IMG/VR virus record: IMGVR_UViG_3300021378_002320
Location: 1 to 40,314 of that record
Reading direction: 5' to 3' (one strand)
Source of the DNA: a virus
DNA: 40,314 nucleotides
Below are positions 15,948 to 23,363 of the stretch, in pieces (the stretch's first letter is position 1; each line of letters opens with the position of its first letter). Both the position numbers and the translations under genes were made by a program. A model generated the notes under the pieces. That model saw nothing but the letters and a program-made list of their open reading frames with translations, had not been told where the DNA came from and did no database searches.

Positions 15948-16452
15948 TATTGGTCAATCATCTGTTAGCGAAAGTAATATTATTGAATTAATTTATCAAA
16001 ACAAATTTGATAACATTAAACATTGTATTATTCCAGAAGAACTAGCAAACAAGTACAACGCAATCATAGATAGTAATAGAGATGATATTACAAGATTATC
16101 GTCAACAGTTGATACGACTGTAGATCAAGATGGATATGATCAAGATAATAGATTAAATTGGTTTATGCCAGAAGAGTATAAACAGTTTGATATAGAAGAT
16201 TATGTATTAGGACGTTGTGAAACACCTGAAGAAAAACAACGTGTAGAGTATGAGTTAGACTTATACAAGTCACATGCTATGATGGACGTTTTACAATTCC
16301 TTAAATACATGGTGGATACACTACGTAAAAACAATATCGTATGGGGTGTTGGACGTGGGTCTAGTGTAGCCAGTTATGTCTTGTATTTGTTAGAAGTACA
16401 CAAAGTAAACTCTATAAAATACAATTTAGATCCCACAGAATTTTTAAGATAA
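15883..16452 (+). CDS. DnaE-like fragment (DNA polymerase III alpha-related), no catalytic residues
   Basis: 189 aa. The C-terminal segment WGVGRGSSVASYVLYLLEVHKVNSIKYNLDPTEFLR (residues about 154-189) closely follows the bacterial DnaE text G-x-GRGSS-x-GS-x-VAY...D-PL-x-(Y/F)-x-L-x-(F)-ERFL, which lies just before the polymerase catalytic aspartates. The protein stops exactly there, so PHP and catalytic Asp residues are absent. A helical part (about 90-150) resembles the region preceding it in DnaE. The start at 15883 (AGGAT immediately upstream) overlaps the previous gene by 65 bases. It could be a remnant that acquired a new role, such as binding the beta clamp or another host replication protein; that is speculation. 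Confidence 0.6.
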   Translation: MNSQKRKTVSNQQSSTVAETTSIGQSSVSESNIIELIYQNKFDNIKHCIIPEELANKYNAIIDSNRDDITRLSSTVDTTVDQDGYDQDNRLNWFMPEEYKQFDIEDYVLGRCETPEEKQRVEYELDLYKSHAMMDVLQFLKYMVDTLRKNNIVWGVGRGSSVASYVLYLLEVHKVNSIKYNLDPTEFLR

Positions 16453-16475
16453 CTACCTATACAAAGGAGAATATT

Positions 16476-16937
16476 ATGGGAAGAACATATAGAACAATGA
16501 ACGGACGTTCAGTTGACATGGACAAATTACGTTCTCAAAACGAACTTACTCCAGCAGTAGGTAATATGAAAGTAAATGCTAGAGGCGACGAACTCGGCGC
16601 TGGTGGCAAAATTACTCGTACACGTGAACAAATTGTAAGTTCATATTACGATTCAAATCCAAAAGCAACACCAGACGCAGATGTTCCAGCAGGAGAACCT
16701 GCAAAACCATCTACAGCACCAAACAATCCACCTTCGCAAACAATGACTATTGAAGATACTCAACCAAGTTCTATTGTTAATGAAGTTGAATCTGCTGTAG
16801 AAGAAGTTCCTGCGAAACAAGAAGCAACAAAACAACCAGAACAAGTAGAAGAAAAAGTGTTAGAAGTAGGTGTTGAAGCAGTTAAAAGAGCAAGAACAAG
16901 ACGCAAAGGCATATCGGACGCTACAGGAGAAAAGTAA
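16476..16937 (+). CDS. Conserved phage protein, disordered C-terminus (153 aa)
   Basis: The N-terminus (MGRTYRTMNGRSVDMDKLRSQNELTPAVGNMKVNARGDELG) looks like a conserved block; I recall similar NGR-VDMD-LR-QNE-TPAVGN text in marine T4-like phages. The middle (residues 60-100) is Pro/Ala/Thr-rich and probably disordered. Then comes a Glu/Val/Lys-rich helix and a basic end (KRARTRRKG). The Shine-Dalgarno AAAGGAGA is strong. It overlaps the co-chaperonin gene by one base (TAATG), so the two are coupled. Function unknown. Confidence 0.55.
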   Translation: MGRTYRTMNGRSVDMDKLRSQNELTPAVGNMKVNARGDELGAGGKITRTREQIVSSYYDSNPKATPDADVPAGEPAKPSTAPNNPPSQTMTIEDTQPSSIVNEVESAVEEVPAKQEATKQPEQVEEKVLEVGVEAVKRARTRRKGISDATGEK

Positions 16938-17329
16938 TGGCAAGAATTAAAACTGGAGGAATTAGACCAATCCACGATCATGTTTTAGTTACTGACTTAT
17001 ACTTTGGTGAACAGAAAACCAAAGGTGGAATTATTATTAGAGATGATAACGGTACTGCAAGAGGCGTTTATCCTCGTTGGGCAAAAGTTCATGCTAAAGG
17101 TCCTACGAACAAAGAAGAATATAACGTAGGTGATTATATCTTAGTTGAACATGGTCGTTGGACAAGAAAAATGGAATTAGATATAAATGGTGAAGACATT
17201 ACTTTACATAGAGTAGATGTTGATGCTATAATTGCTGTAAGCGATTCAAAGCCAGAAGACTACAAGATTGGCGATGAGTTTAACACAGCACCCGACCAAG
17301 TCAGACCAGAAGACTTTGGCGCTAGATAA
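16937..17329 (+). CDS. groES: GroES/gp31-like co-chaperonin (130 aa)
   Basis: The cpn10 start IRPIHDHVLVTDLYFGE, the mobile-loop region (EQKTKGGIIIRDDNGTAR, residues about 24-42) with its hydrophobic III GroEL-binding tripeptide, and the GDYILVEHGRW strand all fit. At 130 aa it is longer than bacterial GroES (about 95). The extra length is in a loop (GVYPRWAKVHAKGPTNKEEYN) and an acidic C-terminal tail, as in viral versions. In T4, gp31 replaces host GroES on GroEL so that the major capsid protein fits and folds. No groEL is present here, so the host chaperonin must be the partner. Strong Shine-Dalgarno. Confidence 0.88.
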   Translation: MARIKTGGIRPIHDHVLVTDLYFGEQKTKGGIIIRDDNGTARGVYPRWAKVHAKGPTNKEEYNVGDYILVEHGRWTRKMELDINGEDITLHRVDVDAIIAVSDSKPEDYKIGDEFNTAPDQVRPEDFGAR

Positions 17330-17343
17330 AAACGAGGAATAAA

Positions 17344-17763
17344 TTGAAAAACGTAGATCTAAACAAATATAAAGAATTTGTAAAACAAGTAACCAGTGAT
17401 GAATCACTATCAAGTATGCAGATGTATAATCGTATGATTGATATCGAAACTGTTGAAAGTGGAACAAAAGTTAATGCCGCATCACTTATGACAGGTGCTA
17501 TTGGCATTGCAAGTGAAGGAGGCGAATTTGCAGAAATTGTTAAAAAATGTATCTTCCAAGGTAAACCTATGGACGATGAAACTATATTTCATTGTAAACG
17601 AGAACTTGGCGATATTATGTGGTACTGGATTACTAGTTGTAGGGCTCTTAGTTTGGACCCTAACGAAGTAATCGAAGAAAACGTAAACAAATTAAAGTCA
17701 CGCTACCCTGGTGGAGAGTTCGACGTACACTATAGTGAGAATCGCAAAGACGGTGATCTTTAA
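17344..17763 (+). CDS. mazG: MazG-like nucleotide pyrophosphohydrolase
   Basis: 139 aa. The all-alpha NTP-PPase signature is present: Glu61-x-x-Glu64 in EGGEFAEIVKK and Glu87-x-x-Asp90 in KRELGDIMWYW. These bind Mg and the triphosphate. Family members hydrolyse (d)NTPs to (d)NMP plus pyrophosphate, and cyanophage MazG has been discussed in ppGpp and dNTP metabolism. The start is TTG with AGGA 6-7 nt upstream; no in-frame ATG occurs before Met25. It is followed directly (overlapping TAATG) by a HAD 5'-nucleotidase-like gene, which would give a dNTP to dNMP to nucleoside sequence. Confidence 0.82.
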   Translation: MKNVDLNKYKEFVKQVTSDESLSSMQMYNRMIDIETVESGTKVNAASLMTGAIGIASEGGEFAEIVKKCIFQGKPMDDETIFHCKRELGDIMWYWITSCRALSLDPNEVIEENVNKLKSRYPGGEFDVHYSENRKDGDL

Positions 17764-18332
17764 TGAAAATACTTATCGACGTTGATGGAGTAGTTTTAGA
17801 TTGGGAACCTGCATTTGATGCATGGATGACTAAACAAGGGTTTCGTGTAAAGAAGCCTGACGTATATAGTCAATATGTACGTTACGGGTTTCAACGTAAA
17901 AAACAATGCGATATCTTAGTAAAACAGTTCAACGAAAGTGCATGGATTGGTTACTTAAAACCTTTGCGTGATAGTGTTGAATGGGTTAGAAAATTTAAAC
18001 AACAAGGTTATAAGTTTGATGCTATTACTAGTTTATCAGAAGATGAATGTTCTGGTAAATTACGTGCATATAATTTAGAACAGGTATTTGGTACAGATAC
18101 ATTTGACCGTGTGTTATGCATTGGAACAGGCTCTGATAAAGACGAAGCACTATCTGAATATGATAAAGGACATTGGTGGATTGAAGATAAACCGGATAAC
18201 TGTGACGCAGGACTACGTGCAGGCCACAAACCTATTATTATATCACACAAATGGAACTTAGACTACGACAATCCCGATGTACAAAGAGCAGAAAACTGGG
18301 AAGACGTATATAAAATTATCACTTCTAATTAA
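17763..18332 (+). CDS. HAD-family phosphatase, 5'(3')-deoxyribonucleotidase-like
   Basis: 189 aa. HAD motif I is Asp6-x-Asp8 (MKILIDVDGVVLDW), followed by a helical cap (FDAWMTKQGF). Motif II is the Thr/Ser of the strand ending FDAITSLSEDE, and motif III/IV is WWIEDKPDNCDAGLRAGH (acidic IEDKPDN). The DVDGV-V pattern and size match NT5C-type nucleotidases. The substrate is not provable by eye, but the MazG-like gene is directly upstream and overlaps it. A second DMDGV HAD protein lies at 35810, with an extra N-terminal peptide and a basic tail. Confidence 0.75.
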   Translation: MKILIDVDGVVLDWEPAFDAWMTKQGFRVKKPDVYSQYVRYGFQRKKQCDILVKQFNESAWIGYLKPLRDSVEWVRKFKQQGYKFDAITSLSEDECSGKLRAYNLEQVFGTDTFDRVLCIGTGSDKDEALSEYDKGHWWIEDKPDNCDAGLRAGHKPIIISHKWNLDYDNPDVQRAENWEDVYKIITSN

Positions 18333-18337
18333 GTACC

Positions 18338-18345
18338 ACTAAATA
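18338..18345 (+). promoter_or_regulatory. Late promoter motif ACTAAATA
   Basis: ACTAAATA is followed by six bases (cttgtg) and ATG 18352. Predicted +1 is one base before the start codon. No Shine-Dalgarno. The sequence after the motif (ACTAAATACTT) extends the AAATACT preference seen at other sites. Confidence 0.45.
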
Positions 18346-18351
18346 CTTGTG

Positions 18352-18516
18352 ATGCAAAAGAACGAGTATTATACACAACGAGATTGGGATCGTGTTATAG
18401 GTTGGGGTACTGTTCCTACAAAATATCAGTATCCACATCTACGCAATACAAAAGAGTATAAAGATTCTAATTCGGCAAATAAAAATACAAAAAAACTTGA
18501 CAAGACTATAAAATAA
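18352..18516 (+). CDS. Small basic/aromatic ORF (54 aa), unknown
   Basis: MQKNEYYTQRDWDRVIGWGTVPTKYQYPHL... then a Lys/Asn-rich tail. It has no Shine-Dalgarno, but a late promoter motif sits six bases before the ATG. The following host-type promoter for the cytidylyltransferase begins inside its 3' end (TTGACA at 18497). The Trp/Tyr-rich first 30 residues suggest a real small folded or binding peptide rather than chance, yet no family is recognised. Confidence 0.45.
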   Translation: MQKNEYYTQRDWDRVIGWGTVPTKYQYPHLRNTKEYKDSNSANKNTKKLDKTIK

Positions 18517-18525
18517 CTGTATATT
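18497..18525 (+). promoter_or_regulatory. Sigma70-type promoter TTGACA-17-TATATT
   Basis: A perfect -35 (18497-18502), a 17-base spacer and -10 TATATT (18520-18525). The ATG at 18532 lies after six further bases, which is the usual position of +1, so the message would be leaderless. It would be read by unmodified host RNA polymerase, as expected for an early gene. Confidence 0.7.
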
Positions 18526-18531
18526 TATAGT

Positions 18532-18945
18532 ATGATTGTTAAAGGAATTACATTCTCATCTTTTGATCTTTTCCATAGCGGACATGTTGCTATGCTTAAA
18601 GAAGCAAGAGCAAACTGCGACTATCTAATGGTAGGACTGCAAACTGATCCTACGCTTGACAGACCAGAAAAAAATAAACCTATTCAAAGTGTATTTGAAA
18701 GATATGTACAACTTGAAGGTTGCAAGTACATTGACGAAATCATTCCATATGCTACAGAACAAGATTTGCTTGACATACTATTAACGTATGACGTCAACAA
18801 ACGTTTTATTGGCGAAGAATATCGGACAAAAGACTTTACAGGAAAGCAATTATGTGTTGACAAAAGCATAGAAATTTATTATAATAAAAGACAACATTCA
18901 TTTAGTACAAGTGGATTACGCAAAAGGATAGAACAAAATGGCTAA
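18532..18945 (+). CDS. Cytidylyltransferase, glycerol-3-phosphate type (TagD-like)
   Basis: 137 aa. The nucleotidyltransferase signature HxGH is His15-Ser-Gly-His18 (FSSFDLFHSGHVAML). RYVQLEGCKYIDEIIPY matches the middle of TagD, and SFSTSGLRKRI near the end corresponds to the RTEGISTT-type phosphate-binding motif. The family transfers CMP from CTP to glycerol-3-phosphate or similar alcohol phosphates for envelope polymers; the phage substrate is unknown. Its promoter has host -35/-10 boxes and puts +1 on the ATG, with no Shine-Dalgarno. It overlaps gene 44 by eight bases, so it may head an early replication transcript. Confidence 0.82.
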   Translation: MIVKGITFSSFDLFHSGHVAMLKEARANCDYLMVGLQTDPTLDRPEKNKPIQSVFERYVQLEGCKYIDEIIPYATEQDLLDILLTYDVNKRFIGEEYRTKDFTGKQLCVDKSIEIYYNKRQHSFSTSGLRKRIEQNG

Positions 18946-19858
18946 AGAACTATGGGTAGAAAAGTATCGTCCAAGCACAGTAGGTGACTATGTGTTTAGA
19001 GATCAAACACAAAAAGATCAAGTAAACGGTTGGGTGAAAGAGAAAAGTATTCCTCATTTGTTATTCAGTGGTCATGCAGGTATTGGTAAGACAACACTTG
19101 CTAAAGTATTGTTAAATGAATTAGAAATAAATGAATATGATGTACTAGAGATTAATGCTAGTAGAACAAACAGTGTAGAAGATGTACGTGACAAGATTGT
19201 AAACTTTGTACAAATGATTCCATTTGGTGACTTTAAGGTTGTACTACTTGATGAGGCAGATTATTTGTCGCCAAACGCACAAGCGGCATTGCGTGGTGTA
19301 ATGGAAGAGTATCATACTACTAGTAGGTTTATTTTAACTTGTAACTATCCTAACAGAATTATTCCTGCACTACATAGTAGATGTCAAGGCTTTCATATTA
19401 CAAACGTTGATCAAACAGAATTTACTGCACGTATTGCAACAATACTATTAGAAGAAGGTGTAGAACCTGATTTAGATGTGTTAGACACATTTGTTAAAGC
19501 AACATATCCTGATATGAGAAAATGCATTAACATGTGTCAGATGAATAGTACAACAGGTAAACTTACTCCGCCACAAAAAGGCGATACAGGAGAAAGTGAT
19601 TACAAAGTAGAAATGGTTGAACTATTTAAAGCAGGTAACATTGCACAAGCACGTAAACTAATTTGTACACAGGCAAGGCCTGAAGAGATGGAAGATATTT
19701 TCCGTTGGATGTATGATAACTTGGAAGTGTTTACAAAAGAAGATGATAAACAAGATCAAGCAATATTAATAATTAAACAAGGATTAGTCGATCATTCATT
19801 TGTCGCTGATCCGGAAATAAACATGAGTGCTACGTTGGTAAAACTAGCACGGCTATAA
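18938..19858 (+). CDS. 44: Clamp-loader subunit gp44 (AAA+ ATPase)
   Basis: 306 aa, close to the T4 gp44 length (319). It begins KELWVEKYRPSTVGDYV, the RFC/gp44 opening. Walker A is GHAGIGKTT (45-53), Walker B is VVLLDEADYL (101-110), and sensor text TCNYPN (134-139) and the SRC arginine-finger motif (147-149) follow. With gp62 it loads the gp45 sliding clamp onto primer-template DNA. Neither gp62 nor gp45 is in this window. It overlaps the cytidylyltransferase by eight bases, and the small 68-aa gene follows 11 bp downstream with its own ribosome-binding site. Confidence 0.92.
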   Translation: MAKELWVEKYRPSTVGDYVFRDQTQKDQVNGWVKEKSIPHLLFSGHAGIGKTTLAKVLLNELEINEYDVLEINASRTNSVEDVRDKIVNFVQMIPFGDFKVVLLDEADYLSPNAQAALRGVMEEYHTTSRFILTCNYPNRIIPALHSRCQGFHITNVDQTEFTARIATILLEEGVEPDLDVLDTFVKATYPDMRKCINMCQMNSTTGKLTPPQKGDTGESDYKVEMVELFKAGNIAQARKLICTQARPEEMEDIFRWMYDNLEVFTKEDDKQDQAILIIKQGLVDHSFVADPEINMSATLVKLARL

Positions 19859-19869
19859 AAAGGAGTACA

Positions 19870-20076
19870 ATGCCAAATGAAATAAATCGTGCCTACGACT
19901 CTGTGAGTGATCCAGAGGCGCCACAAAAAAGACAAGAACAACTTGACGAATCAATTAAAAAATTCTTAGCCAACGGTGGAAAGATTGAAAAGATCCCAAC
20001 AGGAATGACAGGCGAAGAATACAAAGAATATAAAAAAGGCAACGGTAAAAAGAAAAAGGCATCTAAACGTAAATAA
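19870..20076 (+). CDS. Small Lys-rich protein with 'FLANGGKIEKIP' motif (68 aa)
   Basis: Strong Shine-Dalgarno (AAAAGGAG). Residues 22-48 contain LDESIKKFLANGGKIEKIPTGMTGEEYKEY, followed by a KKKKASKRK basic tail. Short proteins with a FLAxGGKI motif occur in many phages and resemble part of the RNA-polymerase-binding regulator SutA; this likeness is weak and not evidence of function. It sits directly downstream of gp44 in the T4 replication neighbourhood, and its stop overlaps the start of the next gene by one base. Confidence 0.5.
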   Translation: MPNEINRAYDSVSDPEAPQKRQEQLDESIKKFLANGGKIEKIPTGMTGEEYKEYKKGNGKKKKASKRK

Positions 20077-20321
20077 TGAAAATACGATACTATCATAATA
20101 TTAATGGATGGCGTTGGTTAGGCTTTATTCTAGCAATGATCAGTGCTTTCCTTTTAAGCGGTGGTAATCCTGAAGTGCAATGGATAGGCTGGGCAGTTGC
20201 TACAGTTAGTTGTACAATGTGGGTTTACTTTGGTATTAAGGACGGGGATACTCCTAGAGCATTGATGGAAGGTATGTATTTGTTACTTGCAGTAAGAGGA
20301 ATATATAATTGGGTGCTTTAA
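20076..20321 (+). CDS. Small membrane protein, three predicted helices (81 aa)
   Basis: Hydrophobic segments at about residues 13-31 (WLGFILAMISAFLL), 36-54 (WIGWAVATVSCTMWVYFG) and 65-80 (MEGMYLLLAVRGIYNWV). The turn GIKDGDTPRALMEGMY between helices 2 and 3 is reminiscent of small PnuC-like or other phage membrane proteins, but the match is not firm. It is translationally coupled to the preceding gene (TAATG). The next gene starts at the base after the stop. Transport or membrane modification is possible; unknown. Confidence 0.55.
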   Translation: MKIRYYHNINGWRWLGFILAMISAFLLSGGNPEVQWIGWAVATVSCTMWVYFGIKDGDTPRALMEGMYLLLAVRGIYNWVL

Positions 20322-20927
20322 GTGGATAATATTACTAGATTTCATCAAGGTATATATTTAGAAAAACTTTTTCCTACAGTAATTGGTATCGCTGATTGTC
20401 CTTTTATTAACGATATACAAGATCCTTATAAAAAAATATTATATACAATACCAAGTGATGATGATTCTGAGTTAAAATATTATCAAATTCATACAGATGA
20501 AAGATTTAATCAACTTACAGAGTGGATAACAAATAGAGTGCAAGACTATGCAAACGAACACAATTTTCCAGGACAGTATGAACCGTTTGAGTCTTGGTGT
20601 ATAGACTATAAAGCAGGAAGTTACAATCCTGCACATATGCATACTGGCAGTACAATTAGTACAAGTTTTTATTTAGAAGGTTATACATCTGATGTACCTA
20701 TTTCGTTTAGAGGACCATATTTTAATGACATGAATAACCCATTAAAAATTACTCCAAAGCAAAACGGTGAAGCAAGCCACTTTAATGACTTTACATCGCC
20801 TTCGCATTGGTACTATCCATTGTCTGGAAGACTGCTTATATTCAGAAGTTTTACTGAACATGAAGTAGATAAAAAAGTAAATAACGATAACAGAATTGTT
20901 ATATCAATGAATTTTAAGGAGAAATAA
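20322..20927 (+). CDS. Putative 2-oxoglutarate/Fe(II)-dependent oxygenase
   Basis: 201 aa, GTG start immediately after the previous stop. The double-stranded beta-helix pattern is visible. [20 protein letters not shown] (residues about 103-122) supplies the first metal histidine, followed by a long loop. [14 protein letters not shown] (about 170-183) supplies the distal His, and [12 protein letters not shown] carries the Arg that holds 2-oxoglutarate. This layout fits the phage 2OG-Fe(II) oxygenase group (TIGR02466-type) that is abundant in marine myoviruses. The substrate is unknown. The ferredoxin gene follows after only 1 bp, so the two are co-expressed. Confidence 0.7.
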   Translation: MDNITRFHQGIYLEKLFPTVIGIADCPFINDIQDPYKKILYTIPSDDDSELKYYQIHTDERFNQLTEWITNRVQDYANEHNFPGQYEPFESWCIDYKAGSYNPAHMHTGSTISTSFYLEGYTSDVPISFRGPYFNDMNNPLKITPKQNGEASHFNDFTSPSHWYYPLSGRLLIFRSFTEHEVDKKVNNDNRIVISMNFKEK

Positions 20928-20928
20928 T

Positions 20929-21267
20929 ATGGCACACGTGGTTGATAGTAAATGTATAATGTGTAAGCACACAACTTGCGTAGATGTGTGTCCTGTAGAT
21001 TGTTTTTACGAAGGTGAAAACATGTTAGTAATTAATCCAGACGAATGTATAGATTGCGGAGTATGTATACCTGAATGTCCAGAAGAAGCAATATACCAGA
21101 CCGACGATGAAGACGATCCGTGGTTCAAACACAACTTGTATTTTGCCGAAGAAGCAAACTGGCCAAACATAACTGACGCTAAAGATCCAATGCCTGAGTA
21201 TGAAAAGTATAGTGGACAGTCGGACAAAACTAAACTTTTCAAAAAATTACCTTACAAGGAAATTTAA
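20929..21267 (+). CDS. fdxA: 7Fe ferredoxin, FdxA type ([3Fe-4S][4Fe-4S])
   Basis: 112 aa. Nine cysteines (9, 12, 17, 21, 25, 40, 43, 46, 50) match Azotobacter ferredoxin I (8, 11, 16, 20, 24, 39, 42, 45, 49) with a constant shift of one, so both clusters should form. Similarity continues through [21 protein letters not shown] and the C-terminal [13 protein letters not shown] segment, which is characteristic of proteobacterial FdxA. It carries electrons at low potential. Strong Shine-Dalgarno (AAGGAGAA). The stop codon is interleaved with that of reverse-strand phoH (convergent). It likely works with a host oxidoreductase; the upstream oxygenase is the nearest candidate partner, but that is an inference. 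Confidence 0.92.
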   Translation: MAHVVDSKCIMCKHTTCVDVCPVDCFYEGENMLVINPDECIDCGVCIPECPEEAIYQTDDEDDPWFKHNLYFAEEANWPNITDAKDPMPEYEKYSGQSDKTKLFKKLPYKEI

Positions 21268-21992
21268 TCTTCGCCGTATATATCTAGTATTTCTTTTACT
21301 GCTTCGTGTCTTTCAACATCTCCCGTTCCAAATGTACATACACCAATATGATTAAGATTATCTCTAGACTCTACTTTATTTGTAAAGTCTAACAAACCAT
21401 TAGATTTCATTCTATCTGCTTGTTGTAAATCTCCTGTTACTACCATTCGACTACCTTCGCCGATCCTAGTTAATAACATTTTCATTTGACTTGGTGTAGC
21501 ATTTTGCATTTCATCTGCTACGATGTACGCTTTCTTAAAAGTTCTACCTCGCATAAAAGCCAACGGCGATATTTCAATCACCCCCTCTTGTAGCATTCCG
21601 CTGATTTCTTTTTGATAGTAGTATTCATTAAAAACGTCAAATATAGGCTTTGTCCATGGCTCCATCTTTTGCTCTAAAGTTCCAGGTAGAAAGCCGTGTT
21701 GCTCGTCCACGCTTACAGCGGGTCTTGTCACTACGATTCTGTCTACGTTTCCTTCTTGGAATGCTTTAATAGCCATCTGTACACCAATAAGGGTCTTACC
21801 TGTACCTGCTGGTCCAATAGCAAATACTATGTGCTTCTTATAGTCTTTAAGTGTCTCTAGGTAAGTCTCTTGGCTTAGGTTCCTAGGTAGAACCTCTACT
21901 TGCCGTCTTTTGTTAGGGATTGGATTAATATATGTTATATTACCCGATTGCGAACGCTCCCTATTGCGTTCTTTGCGTTTTGCTCTTGACAA
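21264..21992 (-). CDS. phoH: PhoH-like P-loop ATPase
   Basis: 242 aa with TTG start at 21992. Walker A is [11 protein letters not shown], followed by [24 protein letters not shown], Walker [13 protein letters not shown] and [10 protein letters not shown], the complete PhoH core. PhoH proteins are predicted RNA-linked ATPases and are very common in marine phages; their role is unresolved. The TTG start is chosen because AAAAGGAGGAC lies five bases upstream. The frame stays open to a TTG at 22034, but that overlaps the predicted transcript start from the late motif at 22038-22045. The basic N-terminus ([13 protein letters not shown]) may contact nucleic acid. Confidence 0.88.
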   Translation of the reverse strand: MSRAKRKERNRERSQSGNITYINPIPNKRRQVEVLPRNLSQETYLETLKDYKKHIVFAIGPAGTGKTLIGVQMAIKAFQEGNVDRIVVTRPAVSVDEQHGFLPGTLEQKMEPWTKPIFDVFNEYYYQKEISGMLQEGVIEISPLAFMRGRTFKKAYIVADEMQNATPSQMKMLLTRIGEGSRMVVTGDLQQADRMKSNGLLDFTNKVESRDNLNHIGVCTFGTGDVERHEAVKEILDIYGED

Positions 21993-22037
21993 ACTGTCCT
22001 CCTTTTTAATAATTAGAACTTTGTCCGACTGCAAAAG

Positions 22038-22045
22038 TATTTAAC
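22038..22045 (-). promoter_or_regulatory. Late-type promoter motif GTTAAATA (reverse strand, phoH)
   Basis: On the minus strand the sequence is GTTAAATACTT. Predicted +1 is near 22032, giving a leader of about 40 nt that contains the AAGGAGG site before the TTG start at 21992. Confidence 0.4.
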
Positions 22046-22099
22046 ATGTATTACAGATAATAAACTGATGTGTTTATTTTTTGATCATTCTCTCGATTC

Positions 22100-22107
22100 G
22101 ATAAATA
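22100..22107 (+). promoter_or_regulatory. Late promoter motif GATAAATA
   Basis: GATAAATA followed by ATAG. Predicted +1 is near 22113 and GTGGAG acts as ribosome-binding site before ATG 22125. Together with the reverse motif at 22038 it makes a divergent late promoter pair. Confidence 0.5.
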
Positions 22108-22124
22108 ATAGTGGAGACTAAAGT

Positions 22125-22658
22125 ATGTATGATATTGTAAAAATTATAGAAAATGTAAAGACCATATATGAGTCTAATACGCATATGCGTGTATTAAAGG
22201 ACTTTGAGCGTGTTATTGATGAATTAGACATGTATGTGTTTGAAAACTGGAAAAAAGGTGAACTTATTTCAGGACCTAATGTAAATAGACACACAGTAGA
22301 GTGTTCGTTTATGTGGCCTAGAGAAGAAATGCCTAATCCTACAGCAGGAAAAAGACTACTTGATTATGGTTGTAAAGTATCATACAAAAAAGACTTTTTA
22401 ACAAAACCTCGTAAAATTGAATCACCAGACGATTACAGACCCGGAACTAAAAAGGGTAAAATTGATCAACATCCTATCTGGATTGTAAGCATTGACATGC
22501 CAAAACAATTAATGTTTGATATGTACAAAGGTTACATGAGAGAAACAGATGAATATGTAATGGCTGGTTTACAACAAACAACTACACAACCAGATATAAT
22601 TCCAGACGCTGAACAAGATGCAGATATAGGAGAAGTTAATAATGAGCCTACAGCCTAA
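22125..22658 (+). CDS. Conserved late phage protein, unknown function (177 aa)
   Basis: The N-terminal half is helical (VKIIENVKTIYESNTHMRVLKDFERVIDELDMYVF). A segment with GPNVNRHTVECSFMWPREEMPNP and GCKVSYKKDFLTKPRKI is beta-rich. The tail (residues 150-177) is Gln/Asp-rich and probably disordered. No motif of a known enzyme is present. It is under a late promoter and overlaps the next gene by 17 bases, and that pair is directly upstream of the endolysin, so a virion or assembly role is likely but unproven. Confidence 0.5.
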   Translation: MYDIVKIIENVKTIYESNTHMRVLKDFERVIDELDMYVFENWKKGELISGPNVNRHTVECSFMWPREEMPNPTAGKRLLDYGCKVSYKKDFLTKPRKIESPDDYRPGTKKGKIDQHPIWIVSIDMPKQLMFDMYKGYMRETDEYVMAGLQQTTTQPDIIPDAEQDADIGEVNNEPTA

Positions 22659-23361
22659 CGATTTAAAGACTTTCGTTAACGAGATCTTTACAATTGATTC
22701 ATATAAATCTAAAATGGGTCAAGACAAAGAAATTTCTGTATTAGCATTTGAAGTTCTAACACAAGAGCCTGCAAAAGACTTAATGAACTTTATTGAAAAA
22801 GGATATGATTTTGTACTTGATGCTGATATTAGTGCAGGTGAAAATCGTAAAGGCAAATATGATGTGTTTGTTGAAATTGAAAGAGATAGACATTTACCTA
22901 AAAATATAGGTGCATTGTTAGATGACGTTTCAAAATTAGCAGGCATTGATGAGTGGAAATATAGATATTATAAGAATGTAGAAAGTAAAGCGTTTACAAT
23001 TGAAGACGCTGAAAACGATATTCCCTTAGATAGTAACACATACGAAAGTATGATTAACGAGTACAATCAAACAGAACTAGATAGATTCTTTAACAAAGGT
23101 GTTACAGAACAAAAATTTGTTAAAGATAATGTTATCGAGTTTGGAAGACATGCTTCGGGCAAAGTTAGAATGGAAGTAGTTGAAGAAGGTTCAACTGAAG
23201 AATTACTTACCAAATATGCCGGTGCTGTTAGTTTGGACGAAACTTCAATTTCAGAAGTGATGTTCTTAACAAAGTTTATGGGTAACTATAACATACAGAA
23301 ACTAGGTGAAAACCTGTTCTTTACTAATGGTAACAGAACAAAAATATTAAAAAGGATATAA
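22642..23361 (+). CDS. Conserved late phage protein, unknown function (239 aa)
   Basis: A mixed alpha/beta protein starting MSLQPNDLKTFVNEIFTIDSYKSKMGQDKEISVLAFEV. Two features stand out: a segment (IEKGYDFVLDADISAGENRKGKYDVFVEIERDRHLP) resembling a small beta-sheet domain, and the later helix-strand text VSLDETSISEVMFLTKFMGNYNIQKLGENLFFTNG. It overlaps the upstream gene by 17 bases with an AGGAGAA ribosome-binding site. Probably a structural or morphogenesis protein judged only by its late promoter and position. No enzyme motif seen. Confidence 0.5.
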   Translation: MSLQPNDLKTFVNEIFTIDSYKSKMGQDKEISVLAFEVLTQEPAKDLMNFIEKGYDFVLDADISAGENRKGKYDVFVEIERDRHLPKNIGALLDDVSKLAGIDEWKYRYYKNVESKAFTIEDAENDIPLDSNTYESMINEYNQTELDRFFNKGVTEQKFVKDNVIEFGRHASGKVRMEVVEEGSTEELLTKYAGAVSLDETSISEVMFLTKFMGNYNIQKLGENLFFTNGNRTKILKRI

Positions 23362-23363
23362 CA

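Noticed and set aside
20068-20075. CGTAAATA directly touching ATG 20076
   Set aside because: No space for the transcription start; it is the end of the Lys-Arg-Lys codons and stop of the previous gene. The start is explained by TAATG coupling.
21993-22034. Longer PhoH start (TTG at 22034)
   Set aside because: It lacks a Shine-Dalgarno and sits at the predicted transcript start; TTG 21992 has AAGGAGG at ideal distance.
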